Positions 1 through 8,270 of a stretch of DNA of 64,000 bases are shown here, in pieces. Source of the DNA: an archaeon (GTDB lineage Archaea > Thermoproteota > Nitrososphaeria > Nitrososphaerales > Gagatemarchaeaceae); assembly GCA_021819035.1 (NCBI GenBank), contig JAKASL010000001.1, forward strand, positions 248,001 to 312,000, written 5' to 3'. The notes below the pieces were generated by a model, which had not been told where the DNA came from, made no database searches, and saw only the letters and a list, made by a program, of their open reading frames with translations. Position 1 is the first letter of the stretch; every line of letters begins with the position of its first letter. Position numbers and translations under genes: made by a program.

Positions 1-6
1 CCTGCC

Positions 7-294
7 ATGAAGGCCGCTGACCTCGCCGAAGGTTCAATCTCCGCGGTGGACATCGACGGGGAGCACGTGCTACTGTCCAAGATAGGGGGGGAGGTCTTCG
101 CAGTGGCAGGTACGTGCACCCATGAGGAGGCGGACCTCGGCCAAGGCTTCGTCCTCGACGGCAGGGTGGTGTGCCCTCTGCACCTGTCACAGTTCGACCT
201 CAAGACTGGGGACGTTGTTACCCCCCCGGCGACGGACCCCCTCAAGCACTACAAGACCAGGGTAGACGCTGGGACCGTCTACGTCGAAGTTTAG
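7..294 (+). CDS. Rieske-type [2Fe-2S] ferredoxin
   Basis: A 95-residue soluble Rieske protein, made of little more than the cluster-binding domain. The two ligand boxes are visible: Cys37-Thr-His39 and Cys56-Pro-Leu-His59, spaced as in the NirD/biphenyl-dioxygenase ferredoxin type. There is no membrane anchor or twin-arginine signal, so it should act in the cytoplasm as an electron carrier. The ATG lies only 6 bases from the window edge, so a start further upstream cannot be excluded, though the family N-terminus fits. It is followed 53 bp later by SufS, which suggests, without proving, a role linked to Fe-S assembly or oxygenase electron transfer. Confidence 0.88.
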   Translation: MKAADLAEGSISAVDIDGEHVLLSKIGGEVFAVAGTCTHEEADLGQGFVLDGRVVCPLHLSQFDLKTGDVVTPPATDPLKHYKTRVDAGTVYVEV

Positions 295-347
295 GGAGTT
301 CTTTTAAGCAGGAGAGAGTGTTTCGACCTGCTGGAGTCCACATAGTG

Positions 348-1586
348 ATGCTCGAGTCAGAGGCCATCAACGCGGAAAGGATGAGGGCGGACTTCCCCAT
401 CCTCAGCAGGAAGGTCCACGGGAAGAGGCTGGTCTACCTGGACAACGCCGCCACCACCCAGAAGCCGCAGGCGGTGATCGACGCCCTCGTAAGATTCTAC
501 AGCACCTACAACTCGAACGTCCACCGGTCGGTGCACACCCTGGGCGAAGAGGCCACGGCAGCCTACGAGGGCTCCAGGAAGAAGACCGCCGAGTTCGTCG
601 GGGCCAAGCCTCGGGACCTAGTGTTCGTCAGGGGGACGACCGAGGCGACCAACCTCGTAGGGTCGGCTTGGGGGGAGAAGAACGTGAAGAAGGGGGACGT
701 GATAGTCGTCACAAGGATGGAGCATCACAGCAACATAGTCCCCTGGCAGCGGCTCGCGAAGCGCAACGGCGCGTCACTGAAGTACGTCGGGCTCGACCCC
801 GACGGGACGCTCGACCTGGCGGGCTTCGAGGACCTGCTCCGCGAGGCTCCCCGGCTTGTCGCCCTCACTCACTGCTCCAACGTCCTGGGGACCGTGAACG
901 ACGTGACAAAGCTCTGTTCCATGGCGAAGAGAGCAGGCGCCACCACGCTGGTCGACGGGGCCCAGTCTGTCCCGCACATGCCTGTTGACGTGGGAGAGAT
1001 AGGGTCCGACTTCTACGCCTTCTCAGGGCACAAGATGCTGGGCCCCACCGGGATAGGCGCGCTGGTCGCCCGGGAGGGGCTCCTCGAAGAGATGGACCCG
1101 TTCCAGACAGGCGGCGAGATGATCAGGGAGGTCTTCGACGACCACTCGACATGGAACGACGTGCCGTACAAGTTCGAAGCCGGGACCGTGAACATCGCCG
1201 ACGCGATAGGCCTCGGAGCTGCCGTCGACTACCTCGACGCCATCGGGATGGAGAGGGTCAGAGACCACGAACTCAGGCTCCTCGACTACGCCTTCAAAGA
1301 GCTCGCTTCGGTCAAGGGGCTCAAGATCTACGGGCCAGCCGACACCCGCTCCAGGGCGGGGGTGATCTCCTTCAACTACGCCGACGTCCACCCGCATGAC
1401 CTTGCTACCATCCTCGACGAGGAGGGGATAGCCATAAGGTCCGGACACCACTGCGCCCAACCCCTGATGCGCTGGCTCGACGTCCCAGCCACCAGCAGGG
1501 CGAGCTTCTACATCTACAACGCCCAAGACGACGTAGACGCACTGAAGGCGGGGATTGTAAAGGCTGGAGGCCTGTTCAAGGTATGA
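348..1586 (+). CDS. sufS: Cysteine desulfurase, SufS type
   Basis: A 412-residue PLP enzyme that removes sulfur from cysteine as a persulfide for Fe-S cluster assembly. Visible landmarks are the N-terminal LDNAATTQKP, His-His-Ser-Asn near 126-129, the PLP-binding Lys in FSGHKM (about residue 229), and the catalytic Cys in RSGHHCA (about residue 369). Length matches group II (SufS/CsdA) enzymes. I chose ATG 348 because the reading frame upstream runs through the Rieske gene and because a TATA-like stretch lies at 301-306. The stop overlaps the start of the SufU scaffold gene by 4 nt (ATGA), which indicates translational coupling of donor and scaffold. Confidence 0.95.
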   Translation: MLESEAINAERMRADFPILSRKVHGKRLVYLDNAATTQKPQAVIDALVRFYSTYNSNVHRSVHTLGEEATAAYEGSRKKTAEFVGAKPRDLVFVRGTTEATNLVGSAWGEKNVKKGDVIVVTRMEHHSNIVPWQRLAKRNGASLKYVGLDPDGTLDLAGFEDLLREAPRLVALTHCSNVLGTVNDVTKLCSMAKRAGATTLVDGAQSVPHMPVDVGEIGSDFYAFSGHKMLGPTGIGALVAREGLLEEMDPFQTGGEMIREVFDDHSTWNDVPYKFEAGTVNIADAIGLGAAVDYLDAIGMERVRDHELRLLDYAFKELASVKGLKIYGPADTRSRAGVISFNYADVHPHDLATILDEEGIAIRSGHHCAQPLMRWLDVPATSRASFYIYNAQDDVDALKAGIVKAGGLFKV

Positions 1587-2002
1587 GCAGCGCTGACATC
1601 TACCGAGAGATCATCCTGGACTACTACAGGAACCCGAGGAACTTCGGCAAGTTGGAGCGGTCAGACATCGCGTCTCGGGACACAAACCCGCTCTGCGGGG
1701 ACGAGATCGAGATGCAGGTCAAGCTAGGGGAGGGGATGAAGATAGAGGATGTCAAGTTCACAGGGAAGGGGTGCGCCATCAGCCAGGCGGCGGCCTCGAT
1801 GCTGACAGAGCTGGCCAAGGGGAAGCCGCTCGAATGGGTTCGCTCGCTGGCCAAGGAGGATGTCTTCAAGATGCTCGGGAACCCTGACCTCGGCCCATCA
1901 CGGGTGAAGTGCGCGCTCCTGGGGATGAAGGTGCTGAAGACGGGTGCATACGGGTATCTCGGGGCGCACTACGACGACCCTGAAGAGTCTGACCTGCCAT
2001 AG
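1583..2002 (+). CDS. sufU: Fe-S cluster scaffold / sulfur acceptor, SufU-IscU family
   Basis: A 139-residue IscU/SufU-like protein. The three conserved cysteines are visible: NPLCGDE (Cys38, followed by Asp40), GKGCAISQAA (Cys64) and RVKCALL (Cys110). These ligate zinc or a nascent cluster and accept persulfide sulfur from the desulfurase. The insertion after the second Cys (TELAKGKPLEWVRSL) is typical of the SufU branch rather than IscU. It overlaps sufS by 4 nt, so the two form a minimal sulfur-transfer pair. No sufBCD genes are in the window. Confidence 0.92.
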   Translation: MSSADIYREIILDYYRNPRNFGKLERSDIASRDTNPLCGDEIEMQVKLGEGMKIEDVKFTGKGCAISQAAASMLTELAKGKPLEWVRSLAKEDVFKMLGNPDLGPSRVKCALLGMKVLKTGAYGYLGAHYDDPEESDLP

Positions 2003-2102
2003 CCAGAGGCCTCGGTGTGGCCGGGGGCACGCCAGGTGCCGAGGACCGTTCGGGGAAGCACTTTTACGCACTCAAACTTGACCTGGGTGCTGGAGACTGC
2101 CG

Positions 2103-2807
2103 TTGGCGGTAAATTGGAAGACGCTCTTTCCATACGAGATCTTCGAGCCCAACTGGAGATTCTGGTCGTTCGTCGGCCTCCTGGTTGTGGGCTTCTGGGC
2201 GCTCGTCTCTTTCCCTGTGGCTGAGTACGCCGGGTACATCGACCCGTTCTACAGCCCGACCATCCTGATTGTGCCGCTCCCTGGGCTCTTCAGGCTCACG
2301 TGCTACGCGTACAGGAAGGACTACCACCGTCACCTCTTCAAGCATCCGTTAGGCTGCTCCAACGCTGACCGAGGGGATTCCGGCAAGAGGCATTACACCG
2401 GAGAGAAGAACGGCCTGTTCCAGCTCGAAAATCTCCACAGGTACTTCCTCTACGCAGGCATCGCCATTCTACCGTTCTTCTATTACGACTTCTACCACTC
2501 GCTTGTCTTCAGCGGCAGCTTCGAGCTGAGGGTGGGGAGCCTGGTCCTCCTCGCGAACGCGCTCCTGCTGACGGCGTGGACAGGCTCATGCCACGCGTTC
2601 AGGCACCTCACGGGGGGGAACATCGACTGCTACAGCTGCGTCACCGCAGGTGGGGCGAGGAAGGCCTTCTATGAGAGGCAGAGCTGGCTCAACAGATACC
2701 ACGAGGCGCTCGCGTGGGTGAGCTTGCTCACGATTTTCTTCGCCGATCTCTACATCCGCGGCTTGGCCGCGGGTCTTCCGCTCGACTTCACCCTGGTGAA
2801 GCTGTAG
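2103..2807 (+). CDS. Probable membrane anchor of succinate dehydrogenase (Sdh1/SdhC-like)
   Basis: A 234-residue polytopic membrane protein with about five hydrophobic segments (approximately 20-38, 50-68, 113-133, 143-162 and 200-222). Histidines at or near segment ends (H112, H132, H164, H168, H200) could ligate heme b. The pattern RLTCYAYRKDYHR, then ENLHRYFLY, then GSCHAFRHLTGG resembles the five-helix anchor next to actinobacterial Sdh1-type SdhAB. That assignment is from recollection of family features plus position just upstream of sdhA, not from a search. It starts with TTG after a TATA-like cttttacg at 2061-2068. Confidence 0.6.
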   Translation: MAVNWKTLFPYEIFEPNWRFWSFVGLLVVGFWALVSFPVAEYAGYIDPFYSPTILIVPLPGLFRLTCYAYRKDYHRHLFKHPLGCSNADRGDSGKRHYTGEKNGLFQLENLHRYFLYAGIAILPFFYYDFYHSLVFSGSFELRVGSLVLLANALLLTAWTGSCHAFRHLTGGNIDCYSCVTAGGARKAFYERQSWLNRYHEALAWVSLLTIFFADLYIRGLAAGLPLDFTLVKL

Positions 2808-2809
2808 AG

Positions 2810-2980
2810 ATGGCTCCCCGGATGCCCAAGAGAGCTCGGTACCCGGTCTTCGTCGTCGGACTTGCGGTGACACTCTTCGGCGGCCTTGCGGCCCACCTAG
2901 GAAGCACCGGCGCTCCGGCGGCTGGAGCAGTGGTTGGCGTCGGCTTCCTCCTGATGGTGCTCTCAGTGGCCATCCGCTGA
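2810..2980 (+). CDS. Small two-helix membrane protein in the sdh locus
   Basis: A 56-residue protein starting at ATG 2810, 2 nt after the anchor gene's stop. It has a basic N-terminus (PRMPKRARY) and two hydrophobic helices separated by a short Gly/Ala/Pro loop. There are no recognisable motifs. Its position between the anchor and sdhA makes it a candidate accessory or second anchor subunit. Small extra membrane subunits are known in some Sdh complexes, but I cannot assign it to one. A longer in-frame start inside the anchor gene exists and looks spurious. Confidence 0.5.
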   Translation: MAPRMPKRARYPVFVVGLAVTLFGGLAAHLGSTGAPAAGAVVGVGFLLMVLSVAIR

Positions 2981-3094
2981 GTCGCTGACGCCTCCTGGGG
3001 AGCCCGGGACGGGTAGGTCCGCTACCCCCTGCCGGAAGCCGACGGCTATCAGGCTCTGGTGTCAAGATCGACGCGGTGGCGGCTAAGGGAGTGA

Positions 3095-3104
3095 ACTTAT
3101 TATC
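3095..3104 (+). promoter_or_regulatory. Probable TATA box for sdhAB
   Basis: The AT-rich acttattatc stands in a 160-bp GC-rich gap between the small membrane protein and sdhA, about 39-48 nt upstream of the chosen TTG start. It suggests that sdhA may be transcribed separately from the anchor genes. Confidence 0.4.
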
Positions 3105-3142
3105 GTCAAGGGAACGGCCCAAGGGCACCCGGCGTACTCGAT

Positions 3143-4903
3143 TTGTGGGCTCCTGGACAAGAGAAGGACAGCGTTGACATCAGTGACCGGAGATACGACG
3201 AAAAGGTCTGCGACGTCCTCATAATCGGAGCCGGAGGGGCCGGACTCAGGGCGGCCATAGAGTCCTACGACAGGGGCGCGAAGACCCTCGTCGTCTGCAA
3301 GTCACTCCTCGGTAAGGCTCACACGGTCATGGCCGAAGGAGGGATAGCCGCGGCACTGGGCAACGTCGACCCCAAGGACTCTTGGGAGGTCCACTTCTCC
3401 GACACCATCGTCGAAGGGCAGCACCTCTCCAACTGGAGGATGGCCGAGATATTCGCCAAAGAAGCGATCGAAAGGGTCTATGAGCTCGAGAAGTACGGGG
3501 CGGTCTTCGACCGAACCCCAGAGGGGAAGATAAGTCAGCGAGCATTCGGCGCCCACACCTACAGACGCCTCTGCAATATAGGGGACCGGACGGGGCTCGA
3601 ACTCATCCGCACGCTCCAGGACCAACTCATAGCCAGGGGGGTACCTTTCATAGACGAGGTCATGACCACCTGCATATTCAGGGACTCTAAGACGGGGAGG
3701 GTGGCAGGGGCATTCGGGATCGACATAAAGACGGGGAGGCTCCTCCTCTTCAGGGCAAAGGCGGTCATACTTGCGACTGGGGGGTCAGGGAGGGTCTATC
3801 AGGTGACGTCCAACTCCTATGAGAGCACAGGCGATGGGATAGGGATGGCTTACAGGGCAGGGGCGGAGCTGATGGACATGGAGATGATCCAGTTCCACCC
3901 TACGGGGATGATCTATCCGCCTGGTGTGCGGGGGATGCTCGTCACCGAGGCTGTCAGGGGGGAGGGAGGGACTCTGACCAACTCTGAAGGGGAGAGGTTC
4001 ATGTCCAAATATGACCCAAAGAGGATGGAGCTCTCCGCAAGGGACGTCGTGGCCAGGTCGATATACACAGAGATCATGGCGGGGAGGGGGAGCAAGGGCG
4101 GGGGGGTCTATCTCGACATCTCACACCGGGGGGCGGACTACATCAAGAAGAAGCTCCCCAGCATGTATGACCAGTTCCTGGCGTTCGCTGACATAGACAT
4201 CACAAAGGACAAGATGGAGGTGGCGCCAACCGTCCACTACCAGATGGGAGGCGTCAGGGTCGACCCTGAGACCGCTGAGACCAGCATAAAGATGCTCTAT
4301 GCCGCGGGCGAGGTCGCTAGCGGACTCCACGGTGCAAACAGGTTGGGTGGGAACTCCCTCTCGGACATACTTGTTTTCGGGAAGAGGGCTGGGGCGGCAG
4401 CCGCGGAGAGCGCAGCCGCGATTGACCTCCCATCGGTCGACGGGGGAGAGGTCGAGAAGGAGATATCCAGGGTGTTGTCGCCCTTCTCGTCAGCCGGGGG
4501 TGCTAACCCGTTCCATGTCAAGGAGGAAATCGCGTCCAACATGTGGAAGCACGTAGGCATAGTCAGGAAGGCGGAGGACCTCGAGGCAGGTCTAGCCGAA
4601 CTGGAGAAGCTCCGGGAAGAGGCGAAAGGCTTGAAGGCGGTGGGCGCGCGCGCATACAATCAGTCTTGGACAGATTCGCTCCAGGTCTTGGACATGCTGA
4701 CAGTCTGCGAGGCGATAATTCAGTCCGCTCTGGAGAGGAAGGAGAGCCGCGGCGCGCATACGAGGTCCGATTTCCCTGCCAAGGACCCGAAGTGGCTGGT
4801 GAACATAATCACCGTCCAGGAGAATGGGAAGATGGTCCGCCGGATAGTGCCGGTTTCCAACCCTCCCCCGGAGCTCCAGAGCCTGATCAAGGAGGATGAT
4901 TGA
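3143..4903 (+). CDS. sdhA: Succinate dehydrogenase / fumarate reductase flavoprotein subunit
   Basis: A 586-residue FAD-binding subunit of complex II. The dinucleotide-binding GAGGAG is at residues 29-34, and His60 in GKAHTVMAEGG is at the position of the histidine that carries covalent FAD. QFHPTG, the RGEGG loop, the SARDVVAR active-site arginine region and HGANRLGGNSL follow in family order. The start is TTG 3143, about 23 residues before the first beta strand; no better start was seen. It overlaps sdhB by 8 nt. It acts on the cytoplasmic side of the membrane, oxidising succinate and passing electrons to SdhB. Confidence 0.95.
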   Translation: MWAPGQEKDSVDISDRRYDEKVCDVLIIGAGGAGLRAAIESYDRGAKTLVVCKSLLGKAHTVMAEGGIAAALGNVDPKDSWEVHFSDTIVEGQHLSNWRMAEIFAKEAIERVYELEKYGAVFDRTPEGKISQRAFGAHTYRRLCNIGDRTGLELIRTLQDQLIARGVPFIDEVMTTCIFRDSKTGRVAGAFGIDIKTGRLLLFRAKAVILATGGSGRVYQVTSNSYESTGDGIGMAYRAGAELMDMEMIQFHPTGMIYPPGVRGMLVTEAVRGEGGTLTNSEGERFMSKYDPKRMELSARDVVARSIYTEIMAGRGSKGGGVYLDISHRGADYIKKKLPSMYDQFLAFADIDITKDKMEVAPTVHYQMGGVRVDPETAETSIKMLYAAGEVASGLHGANRLGGNSLSDILVFGKRAGAAAAESAAAIDLPSVDGGEVEKEISRVLSPFSSAGGANPFHVKEEIASNMWKHVGIVRKAEDLEAGLAELEKLREEAKGLKAVGARAYNQSWTDSLQVLDMLTVCEAIIQSALERKESRGAHTRSDFPAKDPKWLVNIITVQENGKMVRRIVPVSNPPPELQSLIKEDD

Positions 4904-5693
4904 AACGTTGGGAGTGACAGGCGAGGGGCCGAAGGAGAAGAGGGTCGTCAGGTTGAAGATCAAAAGGGGGGGTGGTCGCGGGACCACTCCTCCACACTAC
5001 GACACCTTCGAGGTCCCCCGCGAGGATGGGATGGTGGTCCTGAACGCAGTCCACTACATACAGTCCCATCTGGACCCTTCTCTTGCGGTCAGGTGGAACT
5101 GCAAGGCAGGGCGGTGTGGGTCCTGCTCGGCCGAGATAAACGGCAGGCCACAGCTGATGTGCAAGACTAGGGTGGACTCCATAGACGGCGACATCACGAT
5201 CGAACCCATGCAGGCATTCCCACACTTGAGGGACCTGGTCACAGACGTCACCGCCAACTGGAAAGTCGCCGCAATGATACCCCCGTTCACCCCCATGGCC
5301 GACGCGGGGGACACCTTCACCTTCTACCAGACGGACGTGGACAGGTCGAGGGAGTTCAGGAGGTGCATCGAGTGCTTCCTGTGCATGGATGTCTGCCACG
5401 TAGTGAGGGAGCACGAAGCGGACTACATAGGCCCCAGATGGGTCGTGAAGGCTGCTTCCCTGGACATGCACCCCATGGACGGCTTGAATAGGTCGAAGTT
5501 CATGAAGGACGCAGGGGGGCTCGGCTTTTGCAACATAACGAAGTGCTGCCAAGAGATCTGCCCCGAGCACATCGTGATCACCGACGACGCGATAATACCT
5601 GAGAAGGAGAGAGTTGTTGACAGGCACTACGACCCTATACTCTGGGTCTACAGGCACCTCAGGGGCGAGGCCAAAGCCGACGAAACGAAGTAG
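4896..5693 (+). CDS. sdhB: Succinate dehydrogenase / fumarate reductase iron-sulfur subunit
   Basis: A 265-residue electron-transfer subunit. The N-terminal [2Fe-2S] plant-ferredoxin ligands are seen in CKAGRCGSC followed by MCKT. The C-terminal ferredoxin-like half has CIECFLCMDVC and CNITKCCQEICPEH. The second set supplies ligands for the [4Fe-4S] and [3Fe-4S]-type clusters, so the exact centre composition should be checked against structures. It overlaps sdhA and is the last gene of the block; the ribosomal operon follows after 246 bp. Confidence 0.95.
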   Translation: MIETLGVTGEGPKEKRVVRLKIKRGGGRGTTPPHYDTFEVPREDGMVVLNAVHYIQSHLDPSLAVRWNCKAGRCGSCSAEINGRPQLMCKTRVDSIDGDITIEPMQAFPHLRDLVTDVTANWKVAAMIPPFTPMADAGDTFTFYQTDVDRSREFRRCIECFLCMDVCHVVREHEADYIGPRWVVKAASLDMHPMDGLNRSKFMKDAGGLGFCNITKCCQEICPEHIVITDDAIIPEKERVVDRHYDPILWVYRHLRGEAKADETK

Positions 5694-5939
5694 CGAAGGG
5701 CCTGCGGGCTCCCGGTCGCGGAGCGGTCAAACGGACGAGCCTGGGCTCGAAGGCCCATAAGCGCAGTCGGCCCCTCCTTCGTAATGGTCACGTCCCATCT
5801 CATGGGAGGGCAAGGCGACAGAGACACTGCAAACGGGGACGGCAGGAGAGCAAACGCCTGTTTTCGGTCTGAAGAGCGTTTCATCATGGACATCTTTATA
5901 ACCGCATCAACAATCGGCCGGGTCTACGAGAGGGGTAAA
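5694..5939. other. Intergenic region before the ribosomal operon
   Basis: A 246-bp gap. It holds a short GC hairpin (tgggc/gccca) near 5738-5755, the L22 promoter at its right end and no convincing gene. The L22 reading frame is open back to 5784, but that extension lacks family similarity and lies upstream of the TATA box. Confidence 0.5.
5894..5901 (+). promoter_or_regulatory. TATA box of the ribosomal (L22-Cbf5) operon
   Basis: The sequence ctttataa is centred about 42 nt upstream of the L22 GTG start. Transcription about 26 nt downstream would leave a short leader containing gagagggg (5928-5935), a strong Shine-Dalgarno match. This is the only obvious promoter before a run of closely packed or overlapping genes reaching 18.36 kb. 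Confidence 0.65.
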
Positions 5940-6401
5940 GTGCCTCACCATGGTTACAGTTTCCAGGGTTTCGACCCAGCGGTACATGTCCGGGCTAGCG
6001 GGAGAGAAGTCAACATCTCGCCCAAGGCTGCCCGTGAAGTCGCCGTGACTATCAAAGGGATGCCGCTGACAAAGGCCATCGACCTGCTCGAACAGGTCGA
6101 GAGCAAGGAGATGCCCGTGGCCTTCAGGCGCCACAAGCTGAAGGTCGGCCACAGGAGCGAGCTCCAAGGCTTCCCGACCGGGTCTTACCCGGTCAGAACC
6201 GCTAAGGCGTATCTCAACGTCCTCCACAACCTGCAGGGGAACACCGAGTTCAAAGGCTTAGACCCCGAGAGGGTGAAGATAATCCACGCCGCCGGCTACG
6301 CAGGCAGGACCGTGAAGGACTACTACCCGCGGGCCTTCGGCAGGAGCTCCCCCAATTTCCATCAACTCGTGCACATCGAAGTCGTGGGCAAGGAAGTATA
6401 G
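5940..6401 (+). CDS. rpl22: 50S ribosomal protein L22
   Basis: A 153-residue L22, which lines the peptide exit tunnel. Recognised by GYSFQGFDP, RASGREVNISPK and the C-terminal FGRSSPNFHQLVHIE hook. GTG 5940 was chosen because family members begin a few residues before GYS and because a Shine-Dalgarno sequence lies just upstream. It heads the local operon: the genes usually upstream (S19, L2, L23, L4, L3) are absent and are replaced by sdhAB. Confidence 0.93.
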   Translation: MPHHGYSFQGFDPAVHVRASGREVNISPKAAREVAVTIKGMPLTKAIDLLEQVESKEMPVAFRRHKLKVGHRSELQGFPTGSYPVRTAKAYLNVLHNLQGNTEFKGLDPERVKIIHAAGYAGRTVKDYYPRAFGRSSPNFHQLVHIEVVGKEV

Positions 6402-6403
6402 CG

Positions 6404-7111
6404 ATGTCCGTCCAGCAGCGTACAACGGTCAAGTCGATTCTGACGTCGAGCATGTCGTACGCTGACCTGGACGAGTTCTTCGAGAAGGAGTTGCGTGATG
6501 CGGGGTACGGAGGTTTGGAAGTGCAGAAGTCCCCCATGGGGACGACGCTCAAGGTCTACGTGGCCAGGCCGGGCCTCGCCATCGGCAGGAGGGGGACAGG
6601 GATCAAGGACCTGACAGACAAAGTGGCGGCTCGCTTCGCCCTCCCCAACGCCCAGATCGCCGTGACCGAGGTGGAGAGCCCGGAGCTCAACGCCAGGATC
6701 ATGGCCGCCAGGATCGCCCAGATCGTGTCCCGTGGGACAGCGTTCCGCAGGGCTGCCCAGTGGACCGTCAACAACATAATGAGCGCCGGCGCGGCCGGCG
6801 TCGAGATTTCAGTCGCCGGGAAGCTCCGCAGCGACAGGTCGCACGGAGAGAAGTACAGGGCGGGGGTGGTCCCCAAGAGCGGCGACACGGCCGACAGATC
6901 GGTGGACCAGGCCACCACCGACGTCCTGATGAAGCTCGGCCTCTACGGGATCAAGGTGAAGATAGCGCTTCGGGACGCGCTTCCTCCTGACTTCCAGTTA
7001 AAGGAAGACATCAAAGAAGAGAACAAAGAAGAGAACAAAGAAGAGAACAAAGAAGGGAACAAAGAAGATGCCACAACTCAAGCCGAAGGAACTCCGGAAC
7101 CAGGGAACTGA
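6404..7111 (+). CDS. rps3: 30S ribosomal protein S3 with acidic KEEN-repeat tail
   Basis: A 235-residue S3 of the small-subunit head at mRNA entry. The KH domain is visible (GLAIGRRGTGIKDLT). The core ends near LPPDFQL, after which a charged tail of about 30 residues follows, built on four KEEN/KEGN tetrapeptides encoded by 12-bp tandem repeats. The tail and stop overlap the L29 start by 44 nt. Archaeal S3 proteins often have variable acidic tails; this repeat structure is local. Confidence 0.93.
   Translation: MSVQQRTTVKSILTSSMSYADLDEFFEKELRDAGYGGLEVQKSPMGTTLKVYVARPGLAIGRRGTGIKDLTDKVAARFALPNAQIAVTEVESPELNARIMAARIAQIVSRGTAFRRAAQWTVNNIMSAGAAGVEISVAGKLRSDRSHGEKYRAGVVPKSGDTADRSVDQATTDVLMKLGLYGIKVKIALRDALPPDFQLKEDIKEENKEENKEENKEGNKEDATTQAEGTPEPGN
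7013..7060 (+). repeat. Four 12-bp tandem repeats inside rps3
   Basis: The unit aaagaagagaac occurs three times exactly, then once with one change (aaagaagggaac). A partial fifth copy at 7061 runs into the L29 start codon (7068). The repeat encodes KEEN in S3, and its purine-rich copies also sit where the L29 ribosome-binding site should be. Confidence 0.9.
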
Positions 7112-7274
7112 CAAGCTTCGGCAGACGCTCTTCGACCTCAGGTCGGAGCTCTCCAAGCTGTCAGGCGAGGCCCAGCGTGGAATAGTGAAGAAGGACGTAG
7201 GCAACATCAGGCGGATTAAGAAGGACATAGCAAGGGTGATCACCGTGATGCACGAGAAGGGGGTAACCGAGTGA
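7068..7274 (+). CDS. rpl29: 50S ribosomal protein L29
   Basis: A 68-residue two-helix protein near the exit tunnel. The motif DLRSELSKLSGEAQRG and a basic RRIKKDIARV helix fit archaeal L29. The ATG lies 44 nt inside the end of rps3, and the gene overlaps the next start by 4 nt. Confidence 0.92.
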   Translation: MPQLKPKELRNQGTDKLRQTLFDLRSELSKLSGEAQRGIVKKDVGNIRRIKKDIARVITVMHEKGVTE

Positions 7275-7504
7275 ACCTGATAGGAGGCATGTTGACCGTG
7301 CTGGACTCACCGGACCCCACCAAGGTCGGGATGACCGGGAGAGTGCTCCTAGAGACCGCCAACACGCTGATCATCGACTCCGGCGGGCGCCCCGTCACCG
7401 TCGAGAAGGAAGGGGCGGCTTTCATCACGGGGTCAGGCAAGAGGGTGACCGGCGCTGAGATCGCCGGGAGGCTACAGGACAGGCTAGGGAGAGCGCGGCG
7501 ATGA
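7271..7504 (+). CDS. rnp1: RNase P protein component 1 (Rpp29/Pop4 family)
   Basis: A 77-residue RNase P subunit, recognised by position between L29 and S17, its usual archaeal place, and by the Sm-like core pattern: LIGGMLTVLDSPDP, GMTGRVLLETANTLII, then FITGSGKRVTG. It binds the catalytic RNA with Rpp21. GTG start overlapping L29; its stop overlaps S17. Confidence 0.85.
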   Translation: MNLIGGMLTVLDSPDPTKVGMTGRVLLETANTLIIDSGGRPVTVEKEGAAFITGSGKRVTGAEIAGRLQDRLGRARR

Positions 7505-7827
7505 GCTCAGCGGGTCTCGACGTGACGGTCCCCAGGAAGAAGTGCCAGGACAACCGCTGTCCTTTCCACGGCCACGCCAAGGTTCGGGGGAGGATTCTCT
7601 CAGGGAAGGCAGTCTCCACCGCTGGGAAGAGCTTCGTGGTGGTCGAAATGGAGTATCTCCACATGGTCCCGAAGTTCAACCGGGGCGAGAGGCGGAGAAG
7701 CCGCGTCAGCGCCCACGTCCCCCCGTGCATCGAAGTCAGGGACGGTGACGCGGTGACCCTCGGCGAATGCAGGCCGCTGTCCAAGACCATCTCGTTCGTC
7801 GTGGTAGAATCGAGGAGAAGCGCCTAA
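7501..7827 (+). CDS. rps17: 30S ribosomal protein S17
   Basis: A 108-residue S17 with the OB-fold region VRGRILSGKAVS, followed by SFVVVEMEYLHMVPKFNRGERRRSRVSAH and a C-terminal GDAVTLGECRPLSKTISFVV. The archaeal N-terminal CQDNRCPFHG extension is present. It overlaps its neighbours by 4 nt (rnp1) and 1 nt (L14). Confidence 0.93.
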   Translation: MSSAGLDVTVPRKKCQDNRCPFHGHAKVRGRILSGKAVSTAGKSFVVVEMEYLHMVPKFNRGERRRSRVSAHVPPCIEVRDGDAVTLGECRPLSKTISFVVVESRRSA

Positions 7828-8261
7828 TGTCAACGAAGTCTCGTGCAGTCTCGGCGAAAGGGGTCGAGGAGTTCAAGAACTACATCACGAGGTCGATACC
7901 GCTGTACGCTGTCATCACCTGCGCTGACAACACCGGCGCCAAGACGCTGCGCGTGGTCCAGGTCACGAAGGCGAAGGGGAGGCTGAGCAGGGTCCCAGCC
8001 GCATCTGTAGGGGACTCGGTGGTCTGCGTGGTTAAGAAAGGCCCTCCGGAGCTGAAGAAGACCGTGTTTGGCGCAGTGATAGTGAGGCAGAAGTACCCGG
8101 TGAGGAGGGTGAGCGGGCAGAGGGTGGTCTTCGAGGACAACGCCGCTGTGATCATCACGCCTGAAGGGGACCTGAAGGGGACAGACATCAAGGGGCCGGT
8201 AGCCAGCGAGGCCGCAGAAAAGTGGCCGAGAATCGCGAACCTCGCATCGATAATCGTATAG
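7827..8261 (+). CDS. rpl14: 50S ribosomal protein L14
   Basis: A 144-residue L14. The core VITCADNTGAKTLRVVQV, the VGDSVVCVVKKG segment and the final GPVASEAAEKWPRIANLASIIV are clear. ATG 7827 overlaps the S17 stop (taATG); the longer open frame upstream lies inside S17. The N-terminus is about 12 residues longer than many archaeal homologues. Confidence 0.93.
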   Translation: MSTKSRAVSAKGVEEFKNYITRSIPLYAVITCADNTGAKTLRVVQVTKAKGRLSRVPAASVGDSVVCVVKKGPPELKKTVFGAVIVRQKYPVRRVSGQRVVFEDNAAVIITPEGDLKGTDIKGPVASEAAEKWPRIANLASIIV

Positions 8262-8270
8262 GTGGAATGG

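Noticed and set aside
5700-5765. tRNA-like block before L22
   Set aside because: The ggctcgaagg stretch looks like a T-arm, but the loop has 6 nt and no matching acceptor strands exist.
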